Below the pieces are notes generated by a model. It did no database searches. It was not told the origin of the DNA and saw only the letters and a program-made list of their open reading frames with translations. Made by a program: the position numbers and the translations under genes. Below are positions 46,058 through 52,914 of a stretch of DNA of 64,000 nucleotides, piece after piece. Position 1 is the first letter of the stretch; every line of letters begins with the position of its first letter. This DNA comes from a virus. The stretch covers positions 1-64,000 of IMG/VR virus record IMGVR_UViG_3300017788_001950; one strand, 5' to 3'.

Positions 46058-46925
46058 CAAACAAATGGTAGTAATTCCGAGCCGATTGTACGAGCGTATG
46101 ATTTTCCAGTATGTACTTCCTCGGGGAATATTTCCATTTCCGAACACCTTCAAGGAAGTTGAGGAACAATGGCTCGTTTGGCCCAACAGTCACCTCGCCA
46201 CACCTGGCATCGAAATAGGGAACGCTAGTGGCCGGGACCTTGTCATAGGCACCCTCATTGTTCCACCAGGGTTGGTTGAATACAAACAAAGGCAGATCCA
46301 TTGAGAGCATCTCCATATAGGCGATACCCTGAGACTCGGTGTTGGTAAGCAACACCCCGAAGTCAGCCCAATGGCACAAGGACCGAAACTCAGACTCCTG
46401 ATAATTCCCATATTCCAGGACTCGGGTGTCAATGTCGTGGGTGGCAAGCATCTTCTTAACGAACTCCAGGTCTTGCTTACTTCGATTCTTGTAGTAGAGG
46501 AGACACTTAAGTTGCCCGGTCAGGGGACCAATGGTCTTAACCTCCCTGGGAGCCCACTCCTCTGTGTCAATCCCAACCGGCCATATGTCAATCTTGCACT
46601 TCTCCACCGCAGGGAACCTTCGGTAAAGGTCCAGGACCCACTTAGAGGGCACCACGATGCGCTGCATGACACCGAAAATGCTTGGAGGTAGGTCGGAGGG
46701 TAGAACGAAAATGTTCGGCCCATAGAGGCACCTAGAGGCATCCGTACCCTCAAGAGCAGAGAAGGGCATGCCCTGCAAGACCCCGTGGAGAACATCTCCA
46801 GGAGGTGCCTCGGGTGGGGCAAGCAAACCAAGCTCCTGAAGGCCCTTGGTGAGATTTCCCAAAACCTTACCGGGACCTCTGTTGCTAGAGGCATTGGCGT
46901 GATGGAGACGAACCAACTTTGTCAT
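46044..46925 (-). CDS. glycosyltransferase, GT-B-like, 293 aa
   Basis: The N-terminal part (RLHHANASSNRGPGKVLGNL) has a Gly-rich acceptor-type loop, and the C-terminal part carries LLTNTESQGIAYMEMLSMDL with PLFVF, a GT4-like E-x7-E region. At 293 residues it is shorter than typical GT4 (about 370), so part of a domain may be reduced. The protein starts one base after the upstream gene's stop. Sugar unknown. Confidence 0.65.
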   Translation of the reverse strand: MTKLVRLHHANASSNRGPGKVLGNLTKGLQELGLLAPPEAPPGDVLHGVLQGMPFSALEGTDASRCLYGPNIFVLPSDLPPSIFGVMQRIVVPSKWVLDLYRRFPAVEKCKIDIWPVGIDTEEWAPREVKTIGPLTGQLKCLLYYKNRSKQDLEFVKKMLATHDIDTRVLEYGNYQESEFRSLCHWADFGVLLTNTESQGIAYMEMLSMDLPLFVFNQPWWNNEGAYDKVPATSVPYFDARCGEVTVGPNEPLFLNFLEGVRKWKYSPRKYILENHTLVQSARNYYHLFDAKD

Positions 46926-46926
46926 G

Positions 46927-47640
46927 TCAACGATTCTCTTCGGTCTTCTTCTTGACGTAGTCTTCTACAAGGTCACTAAACAGTTCGCTGGAAATCTTAG
47001 AAGAAATGTCCTCCAGGATGGACGTGGTGTAAGTTGGAGTGTAGGTTAGTGGCGGCGAATTGTAATACTGAACGCAACTACCGCTGCTTACCATGTAGGT
47101 GTTGCTGGTGACGTCAATAGAGGTACCATTTGTTGAAGTACAGGTGGTAGGCTGAAAAGTCTTGGGATCGTAGTAGGTAACTTGACCAGCGTATTTCAGC
47201 AGCGAATGGCCATTGTAGTAGATGGAATTGCTATTTGGATTTGGATTGAAAGCATCTCCATTGGAATTGATCATTACTGGGCCGTGAGAAGGCATTGGCT
47301 TTGGCTTTATGAAACCAAGGTCCTTCTTAAGGTTGTAGAGACGCTTTCTCATGACCCGCTCACCGAGCGACATCGTTTTGATGTTATCCAGGAGCACATC
47401 ATAGTAACAGGCGGGCTTCTGGGTGAATGTGAATTGATGCGTTGACGGATTCCAATCACTATTAGTGGTCTCCATTTTGTGCTTCTGAGCAACAATCATT
47501 CCTGATACGAAATTCTCTTCGACTTTTTTACTGTACACATTTGATGCATCGGCACCAACAAAAACCCAAACCTTGTCTCCGACCTTGTATCGGTGTTTTG
47601 GTGTCTTGACAGCAGTAGTGAAAGTAGGGATTTGGGTCAT
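46927..47640 (-). CDS. unknown protein with SH3-like start, 237 aa
   Basis: Start chosen at ATG 47640 (MTQIPTFTTAVKTPKHRYKV); an upstream start in the same frame would overlap the FkbM gene. Residues 15-45 (YKVGDKVWVFVGADAS) look like an SH3/KOW-type strand. The middle is Asn/Ser/Thr/Tyr-rich (NPNPNSNSIYYNGHSLL, TCTSTNGTSIDVTSNTY). The C-terminus is helical. I do not recognise a family. Within a glycosylation operon it could be an acceptor or an accessory protein, which is speculation. Confidence 0.55.
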   Translation of the reverse strand: MTQIPTFTTAVKTPKHRYKVGDKVWVFVGADASNVYSKKVEENFVSGMIVAQKHKMETTNSDWNPSTHQFTFTQKPACYYDVLLDNIKTMSLGERVMRKRLYNLKKDLGFIKPKPMPSHGPVMINSNGDAFNPNPNSNSIYYNGHSLLKYAGQVTYYDPKTFQPTTCTSTNGTSIDVTSNTYMVSSGSCVQYYNSPPLTYTPTYTTSILEDISSKISSELFSDLVEDYVKKKTEENR

Positions 47641-47651
47641 GGCCGTGTGTG

Positions 47652-48296
47652 TCACTTTCTCAAATACAGAGCATCGCCCCAACCATAGGGGGTAGAAGCC
47701 GTCAGAATTCTCTGAAATCCAAAAGTACGAAGGAAGTCATCAAGCTCGGAAACCAAGGGAGCTCCGACGTATACTTCCTCAAAGTTGACCTCTGAATAAA
47801 CTGCCTTGATGTTCCCGTACTGATTCAGGAGATCCCCAAAGCCCTTGAGAACCTTTAGCTCGGCACCCTGAACATCAAGGTTGATGAAATCCACGTTTTC
47901 AAGCTCGATCGAGGTGATGTTCTTGCGATAGAAGGTGTCGAATCTCTTGGTTCGTTCCTCACGGGTCTCAACTACTCCAATTTGTGGATAGTGGGTGAGA
48001 TGAGTACCCAAAGGGAGAATGGAAGAGGACTGACCATTGTTGGTGATGCTAAAGGAAACCTTCTCATCATCCTGATCACTTAGAAGCTCACAGAAGTAGT
48101 TTTGCCTCAGGGGCAAGATCCTTGTGTTGTCATAGAGGTCCTTCATCAGGGTACGATTACCCTCAATCCAGGTTACCTGAGAGACGCCATTGGAGGCATA
48201 GTCCGCACCTTCCTCACCAAGGTGAGCCCCAATGTGAACCACACCACGAAAGGGGCGTCCTGCCTGAGTGGCACAGTCCTTAAAGGAGATCAGCAT
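47652..48296 (-). CDS. FkbM-family methyltransferase, 214 aa
   Basis: FkbM signals are GVVHIGAHLGEEGADY (SAM loop), WIEGNRTLMKDL, VDFINLDVQGAELKVLKGFG (catalytic acidic motif) and AVYSEVNFEEVY. The family O-methylates sugars or small molecules in capsule, glycan and antibiotic pathways. It lies amid glycosyltransferases, so sugar O-methylation is likely. Only 3 bases separate it from the upstream gene. Confidence 0.85.
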   Translation of the reverse strand: MLISFKDCATQAGRPFRGVVHIGAHLGEEGADYASNGVSQVTWIEGNRTLMKDLYDNTRILPLRQNYFCELLSDQDDEKVSFSITNNGQSSSILPLGTHLTHYPQIGVVETREERTKRFDTFYRKNITSIELENVDFINLDVQGAELKVLKGFGDLLNQYGNIKAVYSEVNFEEVYVGAPLVSELDDFLRTFGFQRILTASTPYGWGDALYLRK

Positions 48297-48299
48297 ACG

Positions 48300-49160
48300 T
48301 CAGTTCCTCTTCTCCCAAACGATAGGGATTTCAACGTGCACCGTGGAGTTTTTGAGGTCGCTCACGGTGGAAAGAGAGATTTGCTCACCCTTCTCACAGA
48401 AATGAACGTTCATCTCCTCAGGGCTCATAATGCTAGCAACACGATTGGCGTATTCATCCTGCACTCTGTTGGCAGGAATGTTGACCAGCTTCGAACCGTT
48501 CACATAGCAAATCATGTAGGTTGGTTTCTCCTCGGTCCCTAGCCCAACGAGCGAGGCATTGTTGACATTCAGAGAAGCCTCAAACTGATTGGGATTTGCA
48601 AAGTCCGAGTTGAGAATCTTCTTTATGACAGTCCCGGTACGATAGACGTTTCCGTCCACCGAGTAAGGATAGCCCCAATCTCCCTCGGCTCCATACCAAT
48701 TCCACACACAAGCCTTGACGAAGGTTGGAACGGCCGAGGATGAATTTGTGGCATAGCACTCCGTGATGTTCTTGTCGAGTCTCAGGCTGCAAGCCAAAAG
48801 CGCGTTACTATCCATTAGGGTCTCAATCTCCGGGTCGAAGAAGGAGAAGCGATCACGGAATAGGATATCATCCACCAGAAACATCGTTAAAGGGTTTGCC
48901 TCACGACCATTGAACAGCATCTTTAGGTCTTTCCTAAAAGACATGTCGTGACGCTGCAACTTCCACTCAATTGACTCGTGCTCAAGACTCGACTTGCAAA
49001 TCTCATAACCGTTCATAAAGTCCTCGGTGGAGGCCTTGTAGAGAACGGAAATGCTATAGTCCTCACCGAGCTTGTCGGCACAATTGGCAATCAGGGACCG
49101 AACGCAGGCATGCACCTGTGCAGCCCGATCCTTGGAGAAAATGATAACGTTGGCTCTCAT
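48300..49160 (-). CDS. GT-A-like glycosyltransferase, 286 aa
   Basis: Starts with ANVIIFSKDRAAQVHACVRS, the opening of a GT-A Rossmann fold, and has MFLVDDILFRDRFSFF with a DD pair in the place of the DxD. The next segment (LLACSLRLDKNITECYATNS) is less typical. It may be a sugar transferase with a divergent C-terminus, or a related enzyme of the same fold. No family is named with confidence. Confidence 0.6.
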   Translation of the reverse strand: MRANVIIFSKDRAAQVHACVRSLIANCADKLGEDYSISVLYKASTEDFMNGYEICKSSLEHESIEWKLQRHDMSFRKDLKMLFNGREANPLTMFLVDDILFRDRFSFFDPEIETLMDSNALLACSLRLDKNITECYATNSSSAVPTFVKACVWNWYGAEGDWGYPYSVDGNVYRTGTVIKKILNSDFANPNQFEASLNVNNASLVGLGTEEKPTYMICYVNGSKLVNIPANRVQDEYANRVASIMSPEEMNVHFCEKGEQISLSTVSDLKNSTVHVEIPIVWEKRN

Positions 49161-49164
49161 GTGC

Positions 49165-49917
49165 TTACAGTCCCTCTAACCACGCATTATTGGTGGATGT
49201 GTTCCTTCTGTACAGGTATTGTTTCTCCAAAAGGATACTTGTCTGCTGCAAAAGCAGGGTCATCTTGGTATTGAAGTCGGAATCCTCGGCTCTCTGACAC
49301 CGAAGTCCCAGATTCCCTGGCAAAAACTTCATCCCATTCACCCAAAGCTGGCGATAGAACAGGCAGGTTGCCCCATGGGCCTCATAGACATTGCCGATGG
49401 AGTAGTGGTTAACACCGGGCGTGTTGAGGCCTTGCCACACATTCTGGACAACCTCCTTATGCCCCATGATCGGGAGCGTTCCGGCAAATGTGTTCTTGGA
49501 GAATCTGGAAACGTCGTCCTGAGTGAAGCAGTGATGGAACAAGCAAAGGTTGTGCTTACTCCCGGTTTCCTGTAGGGCTGCCAATTGCCGCTCAAGGCGT
49601 GTTGGGCAAGAGGCATCATCTGCATCCTGCAAAGTAACCAACTGCCCGGTTGACTCAGCAATTCCCTTGTTGAGAGCATTCCACTTGCCCTTGTTTACCT
49701 CAAGATACACAAGCTTCTGCACAAACCCAGGATGGGCCTGACACCATTGGTTAATTACCGCACGAGAGTTGTCCGTGGAGGCATCGTCCACGATAATCAC
49801 CTCGAGATTTGGGTAGGTCTGAGCCTTAAGGCTGTCCAGAGCCTGTCCGATGTACTGCCCGTGGTTGAAGTTGGTTACAATAACGGAAATGAGTGGCATG
49901 GTCTTGTTGGTCGTCAT
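49165..49917 (-). CDS. GT2-family glycosyltransferase, 250 aa
   Basis: Clear GT-A/GT2 protein: PLISVIVTNFNHGQYIGQAL, LEVIIVDDASTDNSRAVI (first acidic motif), GQLVTLQDADDASCPTRLER (DADD, metal-binding) and YLYRRNTSTNNAWLEGL. The size is normal for a soluble GT2 enzyme. Two bases separate it from the upstream GT2-like gene. Donor sugar unknown; GDP- or NDP-heptose made in the same island are candidates. Confidence 0.9.
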   Translation of the reverse strand: MTTNKTMPLISVIVTNFNHGQYIGQALDSLKAQTYPNLEVIIVDDASTDNSRAVINQWCQAHPGFVQKLVYLEVNKGKWNALNKGIAESTGQLVTLQDADDASCPTRLERQLAALQETGSKHNLCLFHHCFTQDDVSRFSKNTFAGTLPIMGHKEVVQNVWQGLNTPGVNHYSIGNVYEAHGATCLFYRQLWVNGMKFLPGNLGLRCQRAEDSDFNTKMTLLLQQTSILLEKQYLYRRNTSTNNAWLEGL

Positions 49918-49919
49918 AT

Positions 49920-50924
49920 TCAGATATCCCTATGGGCCGCGGCCCAGGCCTTGATGCACTCAGGCATAGTGTGTTCTAGGCTTATGTGATTTGTTCTCTG
50001 TCCGTTCCAGGGAGCATGGAAGATATGCCCGCCAGTGCCCTGAGCTAGGGCCTTGGCCTTTTGGTTTATCTCCTCCTCGGTCACCTGATCCAGGGGTTTA
50101 TCGAAAAAGGGATTCCAGCCTGCGGGCTTATCGGATTTCTCACCGTAGAGGGAGAGCCAGGAATCATTCCAGAAGTGGCGGTACTTGCGAATCTTGGCTG
50201 CAATGCTCCACCAGGAAAAATGGTATACCGTAGGCAGTTGCTCAATGGTGCTCTGCATCCACATGCGGTACATGTCGGCTGCCTTAGGATCCACAAGGGC
50301 ACCTCTCCTGACATTCTCCACAGGGACGGTCATGAAGTTGAGACATGGCAAGGGCTGTCCGGTGTCGGTCCAAATGTAGTCACAGCCATCCGTGCCATGA
50401 CGAGCATAGAGCAATCCATCCTTATGCCACCTATGAGTGTTTGGAATGCCATGGGTGATCCTTGGGTCGTTCCTAGAGAATCTCCACTTCCATGGATTAA
50501 CGTCTACCCGGATCTTCTCCATGCCTCCCCAATACTCCACAACCGGGAGAGCCAACAGGGGAGTCTCTGGGGTAAGAGACTTTGATAGCTCCTCAAGCTT
50601 TTCCCTGAGGCCTGGAGCTGCAACCTCATCACAGTCAATCTGGAAAAGGTAGTCCCCGGTGCACATTTCTCGGGCCATGGCCTTTGTCAGACCGTCATAG
50701 ATTCCATGATTAGGGGCATCCCAGGGAATATCGGCATGGGACAACTGAATTCGAGGTTCCTTGTCGGCCATCTCGGAGAGAATGTCCAGGGTGCCGTCTT
50801 CCTGGTCAGAACTGTCCAACACAACAACCTCATCACAGAAGTCCAAAAGAGACTCGATGGTGGCCTCGAATGGATAGTCCATTTGCTTGGCGTTTCTGAT
50901 GGTGGTATAGCCCGAAATCTTCAT
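49920..50924 (-). CDS. GT2-like glycosyltransferase, first gene of the island, 334 aa
   Basis: Start chosen at ATG 50924, which has AAGGA 7 bases upstream; a longer frame to 50972 runs through the terminator hairpin and has no support. Features are KISGYTTIRNAKQMDYPFEA, DEVVVLDSSDQEDGTLDIL and CTGDYLFQIDCDEVAAPGL (DxD). The C-terminal part carries a YHFSWWSIAAKIRKYRHFW segment. It is the first gene after the strong terminator at 50941-50976, so its expression depends on read-through or an undetected promoter. Confidence 0.75.
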   Translation of the reverse strand: MKISGYTTIRNAKQMDYPFEATIESLLDFCDEVVVLDSSDQEDGTLDILSEMADKEPRIQLSHADIPWDAPNHGIYDGLTKAMAREMCTGDYLFQIDCDEVAAPGLREKLEELSKSLTPETPLLALPVVEYWGGMEKIRVDVNPWKWRFSRNDPRITHGIPNTHRWHKDGLLYARHGTDGCDYIWTDTGQPLPCLNFMTVPVENVRRGALVDPKAADMYRMWMQSTIEQLPTVYHFSWWSIAAKIRKYRHFWNDSWLSLYGEKSDKPAGWNPFFDKPLDQVTEEEINQKAKALAQGTGGHIFHAPWNGQRTNHISLEHTMPECIKAWAAAHRDI

Positions 50925-50940
50925 GTATGTCCTTGAAATG

Positions 50941-50976
50941 AAAAATCCGTGAGGTGCTCGTGGGCTCCTCACGGAT
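50941..50976 (-). terminator. strong intrinsic terminator directly upstream of the glycosylation island
   Basis: On the minus strand a perfect 10-bp stem (arms 50976-50967 and 50954-50945) closes a 12-base loop and runs straight into TTTTT. It ends the small-gene unit at 51028-51574. The island's first ribosome site begins about ten bases after the T-run, so the structure could also work as an attenuator controlling island expression. Confidence 0.75.
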
Positions 50977-51027
50977 CTCAGTTTACTATCAGGGTCCTGC
51001 GTTGTCCATTAGGACTCTTTTGTGGAT

Positions 51028-51360
51028 TTAGCGAGACATGTCAAGCCATGCGAACAGGGCAACCAGAGCATAGACAAAGGATATGTCATGGGACATTTTC
51101 GTAACTACCATGTTTTGCCAAAACGTTACATCATCAAGGTCAGTAGTACGTCTCGTATCAATTACCCTGATGATAGTATCACCAAAAAGTAGGCCAACAT
51201 TCACATGCGAATGTACCTCCGAGGCTGCTTTCTCACCAGGAGTCATTGGGCGAGGGCAGCACGTCCGAGCTTCCTCGGCAAAACAATAGTCCCTGGAGCA
51301 AACAGGACACTGCCAACGCTTGACCTCAATAGGGAAGTTTCCGTCATTCACGAGATGCAT
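51028..51360 (-). CDS. small zinc-finger-like protein, 110 aa
   Basis: Start chosen at ATG 51360, with GGGAG about 6 bases upstream; it overlaps the preceding small gene by 17 bases. The middle contains WQCPVCSRDYCFAEEARTCC (five Cys in a zinc-knuckle spacing). The C-terminal 20 residues are hydrophobic (FVYALVALFAWLDM), possibly a membrane anchor or amphipathic end. Unrecognised; regulatory or structural function cannot be told. Confidence 0.5.
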   Translation of the reverse strand: MHLVNDGNFPIEVKRWQCPVCSRDYCFAEEARTCCPRPMTPGEKAASEVHSHVNVGLLFGDTIIRVIDTRRTTDLDDVTFWQNMVVTKMSHDISFVYALVALFAWLDMSR

Positions 51361-51574
51361 CTGACTCTCCCTCATCCTCATTGTCCTCGAATCGGACAAT
51401 GAATACACGTCCATATTCTTTCTTCGTGATATCTGGCAGACGATACCTTGACTCAAGGAATTGAATCCAGCCTTCCTCATCATTTGCTTCAATTACCTTA
51501 TTGAAGGGAATTTCCTTCTCGCCGATAAAGAATCGGTAAAGCTTAAAGCGAGGATCGGTGAATCTGATGATCAT
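51344..51574 (-). CDS. hypothetical small acidic protein, 76 aa
   Basis: Start chosen at ATG 51574, since an earlier start in frame would run into the tRNA-like element ending at 51583. Sequence opens MIIRFTDPRFKLYRFFIGEK and ends in an acidic tail (EDNEDEGESDASRE). No family recognised. Stop codon overlaps the downstream Cys-rich gene. Confidence 0.5.
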   Translation of the reverse strand: MIIRFTDPRFKLYRFFIGEKEIPFNKVIEANDEEGWIQFLESRYRLPDITKKEYGRVFIVRFEDNEDEGESDASRE

Positions 51575-51582
51575 TCTAGAAA

Positions 51583-51636
51583 TGGAGGCTGTAAGATTCG
51601 AACTCACCTAGGGACCCCTTGTTGGTCCGGGCCTCC
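51583..51636 (-). tRNA. tRNA-like element lacking a D-arm (possible decayed tRNA)
   Basis: On the minus strand GGAGGCC pairs with AGCCTCC (6 of 7). A perfect 5-bp anticodon-like stem (GGACC/GGTCC) has a 7-base loop AACAAGG, then CTAG, then a good T-arm (GTGAG TTCGAAT CTTAC). Total is 54 bases. Position 33 is A, not T, and no D-arm is present, so it is atypical or decayed. No CCA is encoded. Confidence 0.4.
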
Positions 51637-51668
51637 GAAAGCCGGGGCAATTTTAGCCTAAAGCACCC

Positions 51669-51757
51669 CGGCCAATACGGCTCATTATCGACTCAACGAC
51701 GTTTAATCTTGAACTTTAGCTCTTAGTACCTGCGTCATGCCGCTAGACCACCGGCCC
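51669..51757 (-). other. tRNA-like 5' half, unusual
   Basis: Starts GGGCCGG with T8 and a D-arm-like GTC..GAC segment, and shows a GGCCGGT/ATTGGCC acceptor pairing over 88 bases. The expected anticodon arm and T-arm cannot be folded convincingly, though a TTCAAGA string occurs. A GCCGGGG/CCCCGGC hairpin (51641-51672) follows and overlaps its 3' end by a few bases. Could be a decayed type II tRNA. Confidence 0.3.
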
Positions 51758-51766
51758 ATAAGATAG

Positions 51767-51911
51767 CGGGCCAGGAAAGATTTGAACTCTCGTTTCAGGT
51801 AATTGGGTTCAAGAGGTAGAGATGAGTCTCCGAGATTACTAACACTGTTGGAATACAAAGAACTTGAACACGACAGCCGGTTGTTGCCTATGCCAGTTTG
51901 GCTACCGGCCC
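51767..51911 (-). other. tRNA-like element with matched ends but 145 bases long
   Basis: 5' GGGCCGG with T8-A9 and a canonical D-arm (GCC AAACTGGCATA GGC). 3' part has a T-arm (GAGAG TTCAAAT CTTTC) and CTGGCCC + G. The 7-bp acceptor pairs with one G-T. Between the D-arm and T-arm lie 93 bases where about 22 are expected, so it may hold an insertion/intron or be two fused remnants. No convincing anticodon arm could be folded. Confidence 0.35.
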
Positions 51912-51927
51912 AGAAAAGGAGGTGGAA

Positions 51928-52016
51928 CGGGCCGGGTAGGAGTTGAACCTACAAATTTCAACACAGCTTTTAGCTTTACGCTTATCTTGTCCTATCCATG
52001 CCGGGACAAAGCCCGG
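51928..52016 (-). tRNA. tRNA-like element with good D-arm and T-arm
   Basis: T-arm GTAGG TTCAACT CCTAC followed by CCGGCCC and G at 51928. A D-arm GTCC CGGCATGGATA GGAC is present on the 5' side. The acceptor stem (GCCGGG with CCCGGC) is only six pairs and overlaps the T-stem by a base. Anticodon assignment is unclear (AAA or GTT are possible). It begins just after the DUF7873-like gene's stop. Confidence 0.4.
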
Positions 52017-52026
52017 CACGAAATCT

Positions 52027-52755
52027 TCACTTCAGAAGGAAGCCGAAAAGAGCCGCCGAGGCGTTTTTCTTCTCAACCACTTCACCGTTTGCCTCCTCAC
52101 GGGCAAACTTTACAGCCTTTTGAAGCTGTTGGATACGGGAAACCAAAACTTCCTTGCGGTCACCCGACAAGGCTCCCGAGAACTTCGTTGCGCTCCAGAA
52201 GCCAACCACAACGTCTTCCGTGACTTCCTTGACCTGCGCCGGATGCTCCTTCGTTGCCTCATAGAGCACAACGGGCGTCATCTTCTTCTTGGTCTTGGTG
52301 GTCTCAACCGAAACGGAGCGCATCAGGTTTTGACCCGGATCGAACGTCCAAAGCTCCGAGGGATCCAAGATTGGCATCTTGGTTACGAAGGTGTTGAGAT
52401 CCTCAAGCTGCTTCTCAAGGTAGAGCAGGTAGCTCACCGGCATGTCTGCCAGGATCGTCTGCCCTTCCACCACGACGCTTGCCTTGGCATGGCAGTTGCC
52501 CATGTCCTTAGTAAGCTCGATATCAAGGGCCTCGCTCATAATGTCCTGCAACTTCGCAAGGACTTCCTTGCTCTTGAGCGCAACGTGCTGCTTCTCATCC
52601 GGGAACTTCTCGCCATCCTCATCCTTCGGACGATAGGTGCGGTTAAGTCCCGAATAAAGCTCCTGCTTCTCAGCGGAGCGGTGAAGGTTGGTAAGCTCCG
52701 TCTTTGCCTTGCTACGGATACCAGAGTCGATCGCCAATACTTGACACAGCTTCAT
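52027..52755 (-). CDS. DUF7873-like conserved phage/actinobacterial protein, 242 aa
   Basis: Start chosen at ATG 52755 (MKLCQVLAIDSGIRSKAKTE); an upstream frame extension is not protein-like. Conserved features are NRTYRPKDEDGEKFPDEKQH, DIELTKDMGNCHAKASVVVE, MPVSYLLYLEKQLEDLNTFV, LDPSELWTFDPGQNLMR, TPVVLYEATKEHPAQVK and FWSATKFSGAL. These match a family I know as DUF7873, seen in actinobacteria and their phages. No catalytic motif is known. It has more C/G at third positions than nearby genes and follows its own promoter-like sequence and a leader hairpin. Confidence 0.75.
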   Translation of the reverse strand: MKLCQVLAIDSGIRSKAKTELTNLHRSAEKQELYSGLNRTYRPKDEDGEKFPDEKQHVALKSKEVLAKLQDIMSEALDIELTKDMGNCHAKASVVVEGQTILADMPVSYLLYLEKQLEDLNTFVTKMPILDPSELWTFDPGQNLMRSVSVETTKTKKKMTPVVLYEATKEHPAQVKEVTEDVVVGFWSATKFSGALSGDRKEVLVSRIQQLQKAVKFAREEANGEVVEKKNASAALFGFLLK

Positions 52756-52812
52756 ATGAGTCTCTCTTTCTTTTGAGTGTGAAAACCGAAATCTGTTGAG
52801 GAGAAAAGCAGA

Positions 52813-52847
52813 GGGTGACCGTCCCGTTTGTGGGGAGTTGGTCACCC
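52813..52847 (-). other. stable hairpin in the leader of the DUF7873-like gene
   Basis: A perfect 8-bp inverted repeat (GGGTGACC and GGTCACCC) with an inner CCC/GGG pairing sits between a promoter-like sequence and the gene start at 52755. It is followed on the minus strand by TCTGCTTTTCT. It may be a terminator for the upstream nuclease gene or a regulatory 5' leader. Confidence 0.45.
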
Positions 52848-52864
52848 GCTTTCCTCATTCACTT

Positions 52865-52893
52865 AACCTAACACAGGCAAGATATCTTGTTAA
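52865..52893 (-). promoter_or_regulatory. sigma-70-like promoter candidate (TTAACA - 17 - TAGGTT)
   Basis: On the minus strand TTAACA, 17 bases, then TAGGTT, with TGTG just before the -10. The same architecture occurs at 59340-59368 and 58000-58028. It would drive the DUF7873-like gene. A 12-base palindrome (52878-52889) overlaps the spacer and could be an operator. Confidence 0.4.
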
Positions 52894-52914
52894 ACCATTT
52901 GAATATCTTCTTTT

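Larger units (their letters stand above)
51575..52026 (-). other. 452-base gene-free stretch holding the tRNA-like cluster
   Basis: No protein gene is convincing here. The stretch holds four tRNA-like pieces in tandem on the minus strand (at 51583, 51669, 51767 and 51928), several of which share the GGGCCGG acceptor string, and GC-rich hairpins, including TGCCGGG/CCCGGCA right after the DUF7873-like stop. The repeated acceptor strings suggest duplication of one ancestral tRNA, followed by decay. Confidence 0.55.

Noticed and set aside
51575-52026. Group I intron or CRISPR array in the tRNA-like stretch
   Set aside because: No repeat-spacer periodicity, and no group I intron core could be recognised; the extra 71 bases in one element is also short for such an intron.
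52756-52845. Upstream start for the DUF7873-like gene at 52845
   Set aside because: The 30-residue extension crosses the leader hairpin; ATG 52755 matches the conserved MKLCQVLAI start.
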